64,000 nucleotides of DNA, taken from contig NZ_BCRM01000020.1 in the NCBI RefSeq assembly GCF_001552595.1, positions 79,722-143,721 on the forward strand. The letters are read 5' to 3'. Below the pieces are notes generated by a model. That model made no database searches and was not told the origin of the DNA. It saw nothing but the letters and a program-made list of their open reading frames with translations. Below, in pieces: positions 16,442 to 25,420 of the stretch. This stretch comes from Rhodococcus erythropolis NBRC 15567. GTDB lineage: Bacteria; Actinomycetota; Actinomycetes; Mycobacteriales; Mycobacteriaceae. A program made the position numbers and the translations under genes. Each line of letters begins with the position of its first letter. The stretch's first letter is position 1.

Positions 16442-17149
16442 TCAGAGCATCGTCGAGATATGGTCCGGAAGCGCGACACCGGAGTCGAGATCCTCGGACG
16501 GGATCGGTTCACCGAAGTGCGTAGCTGCGGGAACTACTCCAGCCCAAACGGTTTCGACACCGATGTCGGCGGCATCGTCGCCGGGGCCGCCGGTGCGGGC
16601 CTTGACGGAAGCCTCGTACAACGGCAGTGCAAGAACGATGGTTGCCGCCATTTCCTTGCGCGTGTGATCCCGCAAGTGTTGGGAACGTCCGGGAACCACC
16701 TGGTCGACGATCAGATTCAAAGCCTTCACTCGCTCGTCGCCGTCGGTCACGACTCGAGGTGATCCGACGATGACGCCGCTGCGGTAGTTCATCGAGTGGT
16801 GGAAGCCCGACCGCGCCAACACGAGCCCGTCGAGGATCGTGATGGTGATGCAGATTTCGCTGTCCGGAGCCAAGCTTCGCGAGGCCACCGAGCCGTGAAC
16901 ATAAATAGACCCGCCGCGGTCAGGGCCGTCGAGGTCGAACCCGTACGCGGTGGGAAACACCATGGGAACTCCGCCGACGTTCACGCCCATGTGGCACAGC
17001 TTCGCAGACTGCAAGACGTCGACGAGTGCCGCGCGTTCTGCGACGCCGTGGTGGCGGGCGCGCTTGTGCGTCGTACGTGCTGTCGGAGACAGCGGAATAG
17101 GTGCAGTGGGGGCAGGAGCAGGGGCAGCAAAGACAACGGCATCTGTCAT
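16442..17149 (-). CDS. pyridoxamine-5'-phosphate-oxidase-family FMN-binding protein
   Basis: A 235-residue split-barrel flavoprotein of the PPOX superfamily (MSMEG_0027/Nim-like subgroup). A Pro/Ala-rich leader of about 30 residues precedes the barrel, with LVDVLQSAKLCHMGVNVGG, VPMVFPTAYGFDLDG, IYVHGSVASRSL and LDGLVLARSGFHHSMNYRSG. The pairing with a divergent MocR-type regulator (17247) is a known arrangement in which the regulator, usually responsive to pyridoxal phosphate or a related ligand, controls the oxidase-like gene. Cofactor and substrate are not shown by sequence. Confidence 0.83.
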   Translation of the reverse strand: MTDAVVFAAPAPAPTAPIPLSPTARTTHKRARHHGVAERAALVDVLQSAKLCHMGVNVGGVPMVFPTAYGFDLDGPDRGGSIYVHGSVASRSLAPDSEICITITILDGLVLARSGFHHSMNYRSGVIVGSPRVVTDGDERVKALNLIVDQVVPGRSQHLRDHTRKEMAATIVLALPLYEASVKARTGGPGDDAADIGVETVWAGVVPAATHFGEPIPSEDLDSGVALPDHISTML

Positions 17150-17246
17150 GCAGACAATGCTGGTGGCAAAGTGGCTTCAAGTCATGGTCCAATCAGTGGA
17201 GACTTCGATAGGCCACTTCGATTTTCCACTTCCGAGAGGGTTCTGA
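17150..17246. promoter_or_regulatory. divergent promoter region with repeated GTGG/CCAC half-sites (probable MocR operator)
   Basis: This 97-bp spacer contains AGTGGC (17170-17175) and its inverse GCCACT (17212-17217), a second GTGG at about 17196, and a direct repeat CCACTTC at 17213 and again at 17226. MocR-type regulators bind paired direct and inverted half-sites in the spacer shared with their target. The match is by eye. Confidence 0.4.
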
Positions 17247-18632
17247 ATGTTTCTTCCTTCGGCGGTAGCCGTCGTCCTCGACCGGACAGATCGGCGGGCG
17301 CTCCCGATCCAGATTGCCGACCACCTCAGAGCTGATATCCGCAGTGGTAAGGCGGCAGTGGGTCTGAGGTTACCCAGTTCCCGGAAGCTGGCGGCGGAGC
17401 TCGAGGTGGCGCGGGGCGTCGTGGAACGGGCGTATGAGCAGTTGATCGCCGAGGGTTGGCTTGTCGCTGTGCACGGCTCGGGCACCTTCGTTGCCGAGGC
17501 GCCATCTCCCGTGGTCACTCCCACGACTACACCGAAGAAGATCGCCGACAAGATGTCGCCCAGGGTGCAGCTCCGGCCGGGCGTGCCGTGGACGCCGCCG
17601 CGTGCATCGGCAGCGTGGCGGCGGGCGTGGCGTGACGTCGGGTCCAAGCCGCCACCATTCGAGGATCCCGATCCTGCGGGTGACTACGAATTGCGTTCGG
17701 CACTATCGGAATTGCTGGCAAGAGCCCGCGGAATGTCGGTTGAACCCGAGAGAATCCTGATCACCTCAGGTGCCACGCATGGTCTCGGCCTCGCCCTGTC
17801 GGCTCTGCGTACCCGTGGTGCTGTTCTGGCGATGGAAGATCCCGGATACCGGTATGCGTCCTCGGCCGCAACAGCCTGTGGATGGTCGCTGCTCGACGTG
17901 CCCGTCGACGCTCATGGTCTCTGTGTCGACCAACTCGAAACGGCGTCGGAGAGCGTCCGCGGTGTGTATGTGACACCGTCCCATCAGTATCCGACAGGTG
18001 GGCTGCTTCCGGTAGGTCGGCGCAACCAGTTGATCGAGTTCGCACGCGCCCGCGACGTCGTCCTGTTCGAGGACGATTACGACTCCGAATTCCGTTACGA
18101 CGTAGCGCCTTTGCCTGCGCTCGCCCAGTTGGCTCCTGATCGGGTGGTGTATCTCGGAACGGTTGCCAAAACGCTCGGCGCCGGAATTCGATTGGGCTGG
18201 TTGGTAGCTCCCCTCGACCTGGTCGACCGCATAGCAGTACACCGCAAGCGAATCGGCGACTTCCCGTCGGTTCCGCTGCAGCAAGCGCTCCTGTCCCTGC
18301 TCCGTGACGGCGAATGGGATCGAGCGGTACGTACCGCCCGGCGCAGGTACCGGGATCGCGATCGGGCGGTGGAGGAAGCACTGTCATCGTTCGGTGAACT
18401 GCGGGGTCTCGGCGCCGGCATGCACACGACGCTCATGCTCGACGCGGATCTGGCAGCCACCGTTGCTCGTGAGGCGCTCCTGCAAGGCGTCGAAGTGCCC
18501 ACCCTGGTCGAGTCCACCCGAACGCACGGAGACCCCGGCGGATTGGTCATCGGCTACGGACGAGTGGAATCCGCAGACCTCGAATATGCGCTCGAGGTGA
18601 TAGCCGGGTGCCTCGCACGTCACAGCGCGTGA
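17247..18632 (+). CDS. MocR-type (GntR-aminotransferase fusion) transcriptional regulator
   Basis: A 461-residue fusion. The GntR winged helix is at residues 15-80 (PIQIADHLRADIRSGK, LPSSRKLAAELEVARGVVER), then a Pro/Thr linker, then a fold-type I aminotransferase domain. It includes ITSGATHGLGLALSAL, VTPSHQYPTGG, FEDDYDSEFRYD and the PLP lysine in GTVAKTLGAGIRLGWL (Lys308). The domain should bind PLP as sensor rather than catalyse transamination. It is divergent from the PPOX-family gene, its likely target. Confidence 0.9.
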   Translation: MFLPSAVAVVLDRTDRRALPIQIADHLRADIRSGKAAVGLRLPSSRKLAAELEVARGVVERAYEQLIAEGWLVAVHGSGTFVAEAPSPVVTPTTTPKKIADKMSPRVQLRPGVPWTPPRASAAWRRAWRDVGSKPPPFEDPDPAGDYELRSALSELLARARGMSVEPERILITSGATHGLGLALSALRTRGAVLAMEDPGYRYASSAATACGWSLLDVPVDAHGLCVDQLETASESVRGVYVTPSHQYPTGGLLPVGRRNQLIEFARARDVVLFEDDYDSEFRYDVAPLPALAQLAPDRVVYLGTVAKTLGAGIRLGWLVAPLDLVDRIAVHRKRIGDFPSVPLQQALLSLLRDGEWDRAVRTARRRYRDRDRAVEEALSSFGELRGLGAGMHTTLMLDADLAATVAREALLQGVEVPTLVESTRTHGDPGGLVIGYGRVESADLEYALEVIAGCLARHSA

Positions 18633-18691
18633 AGTCTCGATGATCGGGAGTGCGGCAACGGATGGGCGTGGTCCAGTTCTAGCGTCTGCTC

Positions 18692-20809
18692 GTGACGATC
18701 CGAAGCCAGACCTTTCCGCACCTGCTCGCACCAGGCACCATCGGCCCGATGACCGTGCCCAATCGTGTGGTTCTCCCTGCGATGGACATGAACCTGTGTG
18801 AAGACGGGGAAATCGAAAAGGGCGACATCGACCACTTCGTGGCTCGTGCGGCCGGTGGAACGGGTCTGATCATCACCGGTTGCTGCGCTGTTGCGTATCC
18901 GCTGGGCTGCACCAGCCGCAAGGAACCGGGGCTCTCCGAAGACCGGTTCATCCCCGGACTCAAAGCGCTGGCCGACGCGGTGCACGACGCAGGCAGCAAG
19001 CTCTGTGTGCAGATGACACACCACGGCAAGGTGGCGCGCATCGATACCCTCGACGGCCGACCCCAGTTGGTCCCGTCCACACCGAAGCCGCCGGGTGACA
19101 TGAGTGCGATGGCCGATTGCACGCCCGAAGAACTGGGCAAGATGGCTGCCATCAACGAGGGCAAGAGGGCGACCTACCACGAGGCCACCAAGGAAGATCT
19201 TGATTGGCTCGTCCGCATGTTCGCCGAGGCTGCCGGACGGGTGAAAGCGGCGGGCGGCGACGCCGTCGAGATTCACTGTGCCCACAACTACGTCCTCGGA
19301 GCGTTCCTGAGTCGGTACACGAATCAGCGCAGCGATGAGTACGGAGGTTCCATGGAGAACCGTGCTCGCCTGGCTTGTGAGGTTATTCGGGCGGTCAAGG
19401 AGGAGGTCGGTGGTGCGCTTGCCGTCATCGTGCGTCTGGCCGGTCAAGAGTACGGCGAAACCGACGGGCTGACCGTCGACGAGGCTGCTGCGGCCGCCAA
19501 GATGTTCGAAGAGGCCGGCGCTGACGCCATTCACGTCACCGGTACCGCGCTGAATGCTTTTGCCAACTTCACCGACGGCCCCCTGCCCGACAAGGTCGGC
19601 TACTACACGGACAATGCAACGCGAATCAAGCAGGCGATATCGATCCCCGTGATCACGGTCGGACGTATGCTCCCCGAGGTCGGCGAGAAGATGATCGCGG
19701 AAGGTCGCACGGACTTCGCCGCGATGGGCCGCCAGCTCCTGGCCGATCCACAGCTGGTGAACAAACTCAAAGACGGTGTACCCGAGCGGGTTCGGCCTTG
19801 CATCAATTGCTACGTCTGCGTGCAGGAGAACTTCTGGGACGAGACCCCGCTGTGCGCGGTGAACCCTGCCCTGGGCAACGAAGCGCTGCTCCCCTTCGTT
19901 CGGACCAGCACTCCGAAACACGTTGTTGTGGTCGGAGCGGGCCCCGGTGGTCTCGAAACGGCTCGCGTGGCCGCTGAACGTGGGCACCGAGTCACGGTGT
20001 TGGACAAATCCGATCGCCTCGGCGGCACCCTGTGGTTCTCGAGCCTCACTACCCCGGACAACGGGCGTCTGCTCAGCTGGTTGAAAGTGGAGATCGAGCG
20101 TCTCGGTGTCGATGTTCGACTGAAGACCGAAGCCTCGGTTGCTTCGATCCGGGCACTGAACCCCGACGCCGTAGTCGTGGCCACCGGTGCAGTTCGTGAG
20201 CGGCCTAGTGTTCCGGGCGGCGACTTGCCGCACGTGCACACCGGTGATTCGTTGCGCGCGTTGATGACCGGAGCGGGAGACGTCTCACAGGTGCCGCCGT
20301 TCCTGCGGACGATGGCCAAGTTGGGCAAGCTGTCCGGTATCACCAAAAGCCCCGCGGCGATCCGAGCTGTGACCCGCAAGTTCCTGCCCATGGGTAAGGA
20401 CGTTGTCGTGATCGGTGGTTCGCTTGTCGGACTCGAGCTTGCGGAGTTCCTGGCCGAGCGAGGTCGCAATGTGACGCTGATCGAAGAAGGCCAGCAGTTG
20501 GGTATTCCGATGGCGATGCCGCGCCGCTGGACGGCTGTGCGCCACGCCAAGCATGTCGGTGTGGACATTCACCGCAATTCAACGGTGCAGCGAATCACCA
20601 AGGAGCACGTCGAATTCCGTTCCGGTGAAAAGACACTGACCGCTCCAGCCGACATGGTTGTCGTCGCCTCGGGGGTGTCAGCGCAAGCGCCGCTGGCCGA
20701 CGCTCTGATCGGCGTAGTCTCCGACGTGCACGTGGTCGGTGACGCGGTGAACGTCGACTACATCGAAGGTGCGATGCACACGGCGTGGAAAGTTGCGATG
20801 GATCTTTGA
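18692..20809 (+). CDS. NADH:flavin oxidoreductase / 2,4-dienoyl-CoA reductase-like iron-sulfur flavoenzyme
   Basis: A 705-residue FadH-like enzyme. An Old-Yellow-Enzyme TIM barrel with FMN (residues 1-365; [51 protein letters not shown]) is followed by a 4Fe-4S site and then FAD and NAD(P) domains ([34 protein letters not shown]). The cysteines are C370, C373, C376 and C388, i.e. C-x2-C-x2-C-x11-C, where FadH usually has x3 between the second and third. The GTG start has TAGCGT exactly six bases upstream, suggesting a leaderless transcript. Relatives reduce dienoyl-CoA, enoates or amine N-substituents; the substrate is open. Confidence 0.88.
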   Translation: MTIRSQTFPHLLAPGTIGPMTVPNRVVLPAMDMNLCEDGEIEKGDIDHFVARAAGGTGLIITGCCAVAYPLGCTSRKEPGLSEDRFIPGLKALADAVHDAGSKLCVQMTHHGKVARIDTLDGRPQLVPSTPKPPGDMSAMADCTPEELGKMAAINEGKRATYHEATKEDLDWLVRMFAEAAGRVKAAGGDAVEIHCAHNYVLGAFLSRYTNQRSDEYGGSMENRARLACEVIRAVKEEVGGALAVIVRLAGQEYGETDGLTVDEAAAAAKMFEEAGADAIHVTGTALNAFANFTDGPLPDKVGYYTDNATRIKQAISIPVITVGRMLPEVGEKMIAEGRTDFAAMGRQLLADPQLVNKLKDGVPERVRPCINCYVCVQENFWDETPLCAVNPALGNEALLPFVRTSTPKHVVVVGAGPGGLETARVAAERGHRVTVLDKSDRLGGTLWFSSLTTPDNGRLLSWLKVEIERLGVDVRLKTEASVASIRALNPDAVVVATGAVRERPSVPGGDLPHVHTGDSLRALMTGAGDVSQVPPFLRTMAKLGKLSGITKSPAAIRAVTRKFLPMGKDVVVIGGSLVGLELAEFLAERGRNVTLIEEGQQLGIPMAMPRRWTAVRHAKHVGVDIHRNSTVQRITKEHVEFRSGEKTLTAPADMVVVASGVSAQAPLADALIGVVSDVHVVGDAVNVDYIEGAMHTAWKVAMDL

Positions 20810-20817
20810 CCCATCCC

Positions 20818-21837
20818 CTAGGTAGCGCTTTGTGCCGCAACGATGTCCGGCCACCATCGGGCCGCGACATCGGGGTGCGCACGTAGTCGACTCTTGAGGG
20901 CGTTCGCCCCGTAGGAATCGTGGATCGGGTTGTTCGCGTCCACCGTGACGCCGGTGGCGCGCGACGCCAGCTCGGGCGGTAGGTCGAACTCCGGGATCTG
21001 CGCTGCGTAGTTCGGGTTGAAGAAGAACGGCACCGAGATACGTTCACCGTCACCTTCGGGTGAAACTACCCGGTGCACAGTCGCTTTCAAGTAGCCGCCG
21101 GTAGCGACCTCGAGAAGTTCGCCGATGTTGACCACCAGCGCCCCGTCGATCGGCGGTGCGTCGATCCAATCGCCGTCGTGCTCGACCTGCAGACCGCCCT
21201 TGCCCGGTTCGACATAGAGCAGTGTCAGTACACCCGCGTCCTTGTGCCCGCCGACGCCCTGGGAGCCGGCACCTTTCGGGCGGCCCGGGTAACGCACCAC
21301 CTTGATGAGGATCGACGGATCGTGAGCGAACGCGTCGTCGAAGATGTTCGCATCCTGGCCCAGGGCTACCGCCCATTCGCGTAAGAGGCTCAATGCGATC
21401 GAGGTGAGTGTGTCGTTCCACTCGGTGATGACGTCGCGGAGTTCGGGAAGGGCGTCGGGCCACTGGTTGGGGCCCTGCAGGATCTCCCAGGCCGGTGAGG
21501 CGTCGGTGCGCTCGGCCGCGGGCTGTTCGGCGCCGATGTCGATCTGCTCGCGCCAGTCCTGCTTGCCTTCGGTCAGTTCGCCGCCGAGCCTGGTGTACCC
21601 ACGGAAGTGCGGGCTGCGGACGTTCTCGATCGCGAGCTTCTCGGCAGTCGGTAGCGCGAAGAACTCGCGGGCGACGGCGAGGAGGCGTCGCTGCAGTTCG
21701 TCGGGAATTCCGTGGCCGACCAGGTAGAAGAATCCGACCTCGTGGGTGGCCGCGCGGAGCTGAGTGCGGAACTGCTCGGCGGTGTCGGGGTTCTGCGCAA
21801 GCGACAGATCGAGCACTGGCAGCGACGTAATCGACAT
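20818..21837 (-). CDS. 2-oxoglutarate/Fe(II)-dependent dioxygenase (isopenicillin N synthase family)
   Basis: A 339-residue oxygenase. The ATG at 21837 has GAGGA upstream. The N-terminal DIOX_N region reads LPVLDLSLAQ ... HEVGFFYLVGHGIPDEL. The iron triad is H-x-D in GGHKDAGVLTLL plus a distal His in ATVHRVVSP, and R-I-S in GERISVPFFFNPN binds the 2-oxoglutarate carboxylate. All ligands are present, so it should be active. It is convergent with the FadH-like gene, 8 bp apart. Substrate unknown. Confidence 0.88.
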   Translation of the reverse strand: MSITSLPVLDLSLAQNPDTAEQFRTQLRAATHEVGFFYLVGHGIPDELQRRLLAVAREFFALPTAEKLAIENVRSPHFRGYTRLGGELTEGKQDWREQIDIGAEQPAAERTDASPAWEILQGPNQWPDALPELRDVITEWNDTLTSIALSLLREWAVALGQDANIFDDAFAHDPSILIKVVRYPGRPKGAGSQGVGGHKDAGVLTLLYVEPGKGGLQVEHDGDWIDAPPIDGALVVNIGELLEVATGGYLKATVHRVVSPEGDGERISVPFFFNPNYAAQIPEFDLPPELASRATGVTVDANNPIHDSYGANALKSRLRAHPDVAARWWPDIVAAQSAT

Positions 21838-21970
21838 GGGGTCCTCGATCCGTGTGATGGTTCTGATGTTCATCATTCCACGCTGATCGGCACCCGGACC
21901 CGCGCGGCGATTCGGCAGCCGCAGGCGTGATTACCCGCGCGGATGCGGAAACACCCTGCGGATAACAGAA

Positions 21971-22003
21971 TCGGGGCCTTGCGCCGTTGGCGCAAGACCC
22001 CGA
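21971..22003 (-). terminator. hairpin terminator downstream of ino1
   Basis: TCGGGG-C-CTTGCGCC-GTT-GGCGCAAG-A-CCCCGA folds into a 14-bp stem with one C/A mismatch and a 3-base loop, 44 bp after the ino1 stop. Only a weak T-run follows on the minus strand. Confidence 0.7.
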
Positions 22004-22046
22004 ATCAGCGTGAACCTAAATCAGGCCTCGTCGGCCCGGCGTCTAG

Positions 22047-23150
22047 CTACGCCTCGTCGGCTCCGATGATGAACGCTTCGAGCTCGATGCGAGCCTTGTC
22101 GTCGGCCATCTGGACCGGCGGGGACTTCATCAGGTAAGCGGAAGCCGGGTAAACCGGTCCACCGATGCCGCGGTCCTTGGCGATCTTGGCTGCGCGGACG
22201 GCGTCGATGATGATGCCGGCAGAGTTGGGCGAATCCCAGACCTCGAGCTTGTACTCCAGGTTCAGGGGAGCGTCACCGAAGGCGCGGCCTTCGAGGCGGA
22301 CGTATGCCCACTTGCGGTCGTCGAGCCACTCCACGTAGTCCGAGGGACCGATGTGGACGTTGCGGTCGTGAACCTTGCCGGCAAGTGCGCCGGTCAGGTT
22401 GGACGTCACGGCCTGGGTCTTGGAAACCTTCTTGGACTCCAGGCGATCACGCTCGAGCATGTTCTTGAAGTCCATGTTTCCACCGACGTTGAGCTGGTAG
22501 GTGCGGTCCAGCACGACGCCGCGGTCTTCGAACAGCTTCGCCATCACGCGGTGGGTGATGGTGGCGCCGACCTGGCTCTTGATGTCGTCGCCGACGATCG
22601 GGACGCCGGCGTCCTTGAACTTGGCAGCCCACTCCGGGTCGGAAGCGATGAAGACGGGCAGGGCGTTGACGAATGCAACGCCTGCGTCGATCGCGCACTG
22701 TGCGTAGAACTTGTCAGCGTCATCGGAACCGACGGGCAGGTAGGAGACGAGGACGTCGACCTGAGCGTCCTTGAGTGCCTTGACGACGTCGACGGGCTCG
22801 GCGTCGGACAGCTCGATGGTCTCGGCGTAGTACTTGCCGATGCCGTCGAGGGTCGGGCCACGCTGAACGGGAACGTCCAGGGGCGGGACGTCGGCGATCT
22901 TGATGGTGTTGTTCTCGCTCGCGAGGATCGCCTCGGAGAGGTCGAAGCCGACCTTCTTGGCGTCGACGTCGAACGCAGCGACGAACTGCACGTCGCGGAC
23001 GTGGTACTTACCGAACTTGACGTGCATGAGGCCGGGGACCGTCTGGGTCTCGTCGGCATCCTTGTAGTAGTGGACGCCCTGAACCAGGGACGAGGCGCAG
23101 TTACCCACGCCCACAATGGCTACGCGCACCGCGGTGCTGTTCTCACCCAT
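22047..23150 (-). CDS. ino1: inositol-3-phosphate synthase
   Basis: A 367-residue enzyme of the short actinobacterial type that converts glucose 6-phosphate to 1D-myo-inositol 3-phosphate with NAD+. It feeds phosphatidylinositol, mannosides and mycothiol. The Rossmann start is [18 protein letters not shown]. Family segments include [60 protein letters not shown] and [18 protein letters not shown]. The start overlaps the padR gene by 8 bp, the same arrangement as mycobacterial Rv0046c-Rv0047c. A terminator hairpin follows. Confidence 0.97.
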   Translation of the reverse strand: MGENSTAVRVAIVGVGNCASSLVQGVHYYKDADETQTVPGLMHVKFGKYHVRDVQFVAAFDVDAKKVGFDLSEAILASENNTIKIADVPPLDVPVQRGPTLDGIGKYYAETIELSDAEPVDVVKALKDAQVDVLVSYLPVGSDDADKFYAQCAIDAGVAFVNALPVFIASDPEWAAKFKDAGVPIVGDDIKSQVGATITHRVMAKLFEDRGVVLDRTYQLNVGGNMDFKNMLERDRLESKKVSKTQAVTSNLTGALAGKVHDRNVHIGPSDYVEWLDDRKWAYVRLEGRAFGDAPLNLEYKLEVWDSPNSAGIIIDAVRAAKIAKDRGIGGPVYPASAYLMKSPPVQMADDKARIELEAFIIGADEA

Positions 23151-23706
23151 GGTCGGGTTCTCCTTCTTTCCGGGATGTTCCTGTTGTCGATTGCTCGGCT
23201 GCGATCAATTCGTTGAGCCAACGCACTTCGCGTTCACTCGATTCGAGTCCGAGCTGATGGAGCTGACGGGTATAGCGGTCCAGCGATCCGCTGGCCCGAC
23301 CGACGGCCTCGCGGAGCCCCTCACGGCGCTCCTCGACCTGGCGTCGCCTGCCTTCGAGGATCCGCATCCGCGCTTCTGCGGGGGTGCGGCTGAAGAAGGC
23401 GAGGTGAACGCCGAAACCGTCGTCGGTGTAGTTCTGCGGCCCGGTGTCGGCGACCAGTTCGGTGAACCGTTGCCGACCTTCCGGAGTGAGCTGGTAGACG
23501 CGACGCGCCCGACGCTTGAGCGTGCCGGTGGCAGTGTCGACGTCTTCCGAGATCAATCCGTCGGCTTGCATGCGCCGCAGTGCCGGGTACAGCGATCCGT
23601 ACGAGAACGCGCGGAATGCGCCGAGCAGACCAGTGAGCCGCTTACGCAGCTCGTATCCGTGCATCGGTGACTCGAGGAGCAGCCCGAGGATTGCGAGTTC
23701 GAGCAA
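23143..23706 (-). CDS. PadR-family transcriptional regulator
   Basis: A 187-residue regulator. The PadR winged helix occupies residues 1-80 ([50 protein letters not shown]), followed by a helical dimerisation C-terminus ([20 protein letters not shown]). Its 3' end overlaps ino1, so the two are co-transcribed. It is the counterpart of Rv0047c. Autoregulation through the inverted repeat at 23758 is likely. Ligand unknown. Confidence 0.92.
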   Translation of the reverse strand: MLELAILGLLLESPMHGYELRKRLTGLLGAFRAFSYGSLYPALRRMQADGLISEDVDTATGTLKRRARRVYQLTPEGRQRFTELVADTGPQNYTDDGFGVHLAFFSRTPAEARMRILEGRRRQVEERREGLREAVGRASGSLDRYTRQLHQLGLESSEREVRWLNELIAAEQSTTGTSRKEGEPDHG

Positions 23707-23757
23707 CTGACAAACCTCCCGAGTCGTTGAACCTAACCGCTTGATGCGATAACCAAC

Positions 23758-23774
23758 TATATCGCGCCGATATA
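23758..23774. promoter_or_regulatory. inverted-repeat operator upstream of padR-ino1
   Basis: TATATCG-CGC-CGATATA is a perfect 7-bp-arm inverted repeat about 52 bp before the padR start, in an AT-rich patch that otherwise contrasts with the GC-rich surroundings. PadR proteins commonly repress their own operon from such a site. The assignment is inferred from position. Confidence 0.55.
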
Positions 23775-23855
23775 TAAAACCACACTGCGGCCCGATACGT
23801 GTACCAAGGTGTCACGGATAGACGGCCTCGATTGGCCGCGGGCTGGGTGGACAAC

Positions 23856-25247
23856 TCAGCACTCGACGACATTGACTGCAAGCCCGCCGCGTGAAGTTTC
23901 CTTGTACTTGTCGTGCATGTCGGCGCCAACGTCGCGCAAGGTACGGATGGCGGTGTCCAGTGAGACGTGGTGTGGCTGATCCTCCTCGTTCAGGGTGAGT
24001 GTCGCCGCCTGAACCGCGGTGACGGCAGCTATCGCATTGCGTTCGATGCACGGGATCTGTACCAGTCCGGCCACCGGATCACAGGTCAGGCCCAGGTGAT
24101 GTTCCAGACCCATCTCCGCTGCCTTTCCCACCTGTGCCGGCGTTCCGCCGAGGGCCGCGCACAAGGCTCCGGCCGCCATCGCGCACGCCGAACCCACTTC
24201 GCCCTGGCAGCCGACCTCTGCCCCGGAGATGGAAGCGCCCGCCTTCACGACGCTGCCGATGGCAGTCGCGGTCAGGAGCATGTCGACGACGCCATTCATG
24301 TCGGCACCTGGCGTCCGAAGGTAATGCTCCACAACTGCGGGCAAGATTCCCGCTGCCCCGTTCGTCGGCGCGGTGACCACCCGGAATCCCGATGCGTTCT
24401 CCTCGTTGACGGCCAATGCTGCGAGTTGGATCCGAGAAATTGCGGTCAGTTCGTGCGTGGGTTGGCTGTCCAGAGTCCTGGCGAGTCCGGGGGCACGTCT
24501 GCGAACGGCAAGACCTCCCGGGAGTGTGCCATCTGCCCGCGTGCGACCGGCGCCGATGCACGCCCGCATGGCTTCCCAGATCTCGACCGCGTCGGCTTGG
24601 GGGTCTCGGCCGAGCGCCCACTCGTTTGCCGCGGCAATCTCTGCGACGGTCACTTCCCGTGATGCGCTGAGTGTAAGAAGGTCGTCGAACGTGCGGTAGG
24701 GGTACGGAATCTGTGGTGGCGATGGTTGCGTCTGGCCCACCGTCACTACGAAACCGCCGCCGACGGATAGGAAAGTGCGGTCCTCGATAACTGTGCCGTC
24801 GTTCGCTATCGCAGTGAACTCCAACGCATTCGGGTGATCTGGGTGGGGGTCGAACGGGGCAAGAGTGATGTCCTCGTAAGCGACGGTGACCGCGTGGTCG
24901 TCGACTGATATTTCGTGCAGCGAACGCGAATGTTCCCATAATCCGTGGACGGCAGCGGGATCGCAGTCGTGCGGTGACCATCCGCGTAAGCCCGCGAGGA
25001 CTGCGTCGGGAGATCCGTGGCCGACTCCGGTGGCCCCGAGGGAGCCGCGAAGCCGTACCTGAATGCGCGAAGTCCGTGCAAGCAGGTGTGCGTTGCGTAG
25101 TCCCGCCACGAACGACGCGGCAGCACGCATGGGCCCGACGGTATGTGAACTCGACGGACCTATGCCTATCGAAAACAATTCGGACATGGACGTGTGTGCG
25201 CCCACAGATCCATCAGCACAATATGAGGTATTTAGCACAGATTTCAT
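23856..25247 (-). CDS. sdaA: L-serine dehydratase (iron-sulfur type)
   Basis: A 463-residue single-chain enzyme deaminating L-serine to pyruvate and ammonia. The ATG at 25247 has GGAGAAG five bases upstream; further upstream sequence is not coding-like. The beta domain begins MSELFSIGIGPSSSHTVGPM. The alpha domain has TAPTNGAAGILPAVVEHYL, and the 4Fe-4S cysteines lie in CQGEVGSACAMAAG and GLTCDPVAGLVQIPC. The C-terminus ends with the conserved Cys in NVVEC, which in this family ligates the cluster until substrate binds. It is divergent from the NCS1 permease operon. An inverted repeat lies just upstream. Confidence 0.95.
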   Translation of the reverse strand: MKSVLNTSYCADGSVGAHTSMSELFSIGIGPSSSHTVGPMRAAASFVAGLRNAHLLARTSRIQVRLRGSLGATGVGHGSPDAVLAGLRGWSPHDCDPAAVHGLWEHSRSLHEISVDDHAVTVAYEDITLAPFDPHPDHPNALEFTAIANDGTVIEDRTFLSVGGGFVVTVGQTQPSPPQIPYPYRTFDDLLTLSASREVTVAEIAAANEWALGRDPQADAVEIWEAMRACIGAGRTRADGTLPGGLAVRRRAPGLARTLDSQPTHELTAISRIQLAALAVNEENASGFRVVTAPTNGAAGILPAVVEHYLRTPGADMNGVVDMLLTATAIGSVVKAGASISGAEVGCQGEVGSACAMAAGALCAALGGTPAQVGKAAEMGLEHHLGLTCDPVAGLVQIPCIERNAIAAVTAVQAATLTLNEEDQPHHVSLDTAIRTLRDVGADMHDKYKETSRGGLAVNVVEC

Positions 25248-25272
25248 CGATCTTCTCCGTCTGAAGTGAGTT

Positions 25273-25294
25273 AAACAGGGAAATTGCCCTGTTT
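25273..25294. promoter_or_regulatory. inverted-repeat operator in the sdaA/NCS1 spacer
   Basis: AAACAGGG-AAATTG-CCCTGTTT is a perfect 8-bp-arm inverted repeat centred 36 bp before the sdaA start. The size suits a dimeric repressor. No cognate regulator gene is adjacent; the MerR-XRE-cupin protein (30210) is the nearest candidate. Confidence 0.5.
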
Positions 25295-25420
25295 CGAGGA
25301 TGTTTCGGCAAAGAAAATTCTCCACGGTTCCGTAGATATTTCTTACTGCACAGTTGTAGATTATCCGTACATCACTCGATCGGTTCCGATTCTCACTACT
25401 CACGCACTGCAGAGGTGCCA

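Noticed and set aside
18620..20239. A 539-residue open frame antisense to the FadH-like gene
   Set aside because: It mirrors a strongly supported gene, has low-complexity basic/His-rich composition and no recognisable domain; long antisense frames are expected at this GC content.
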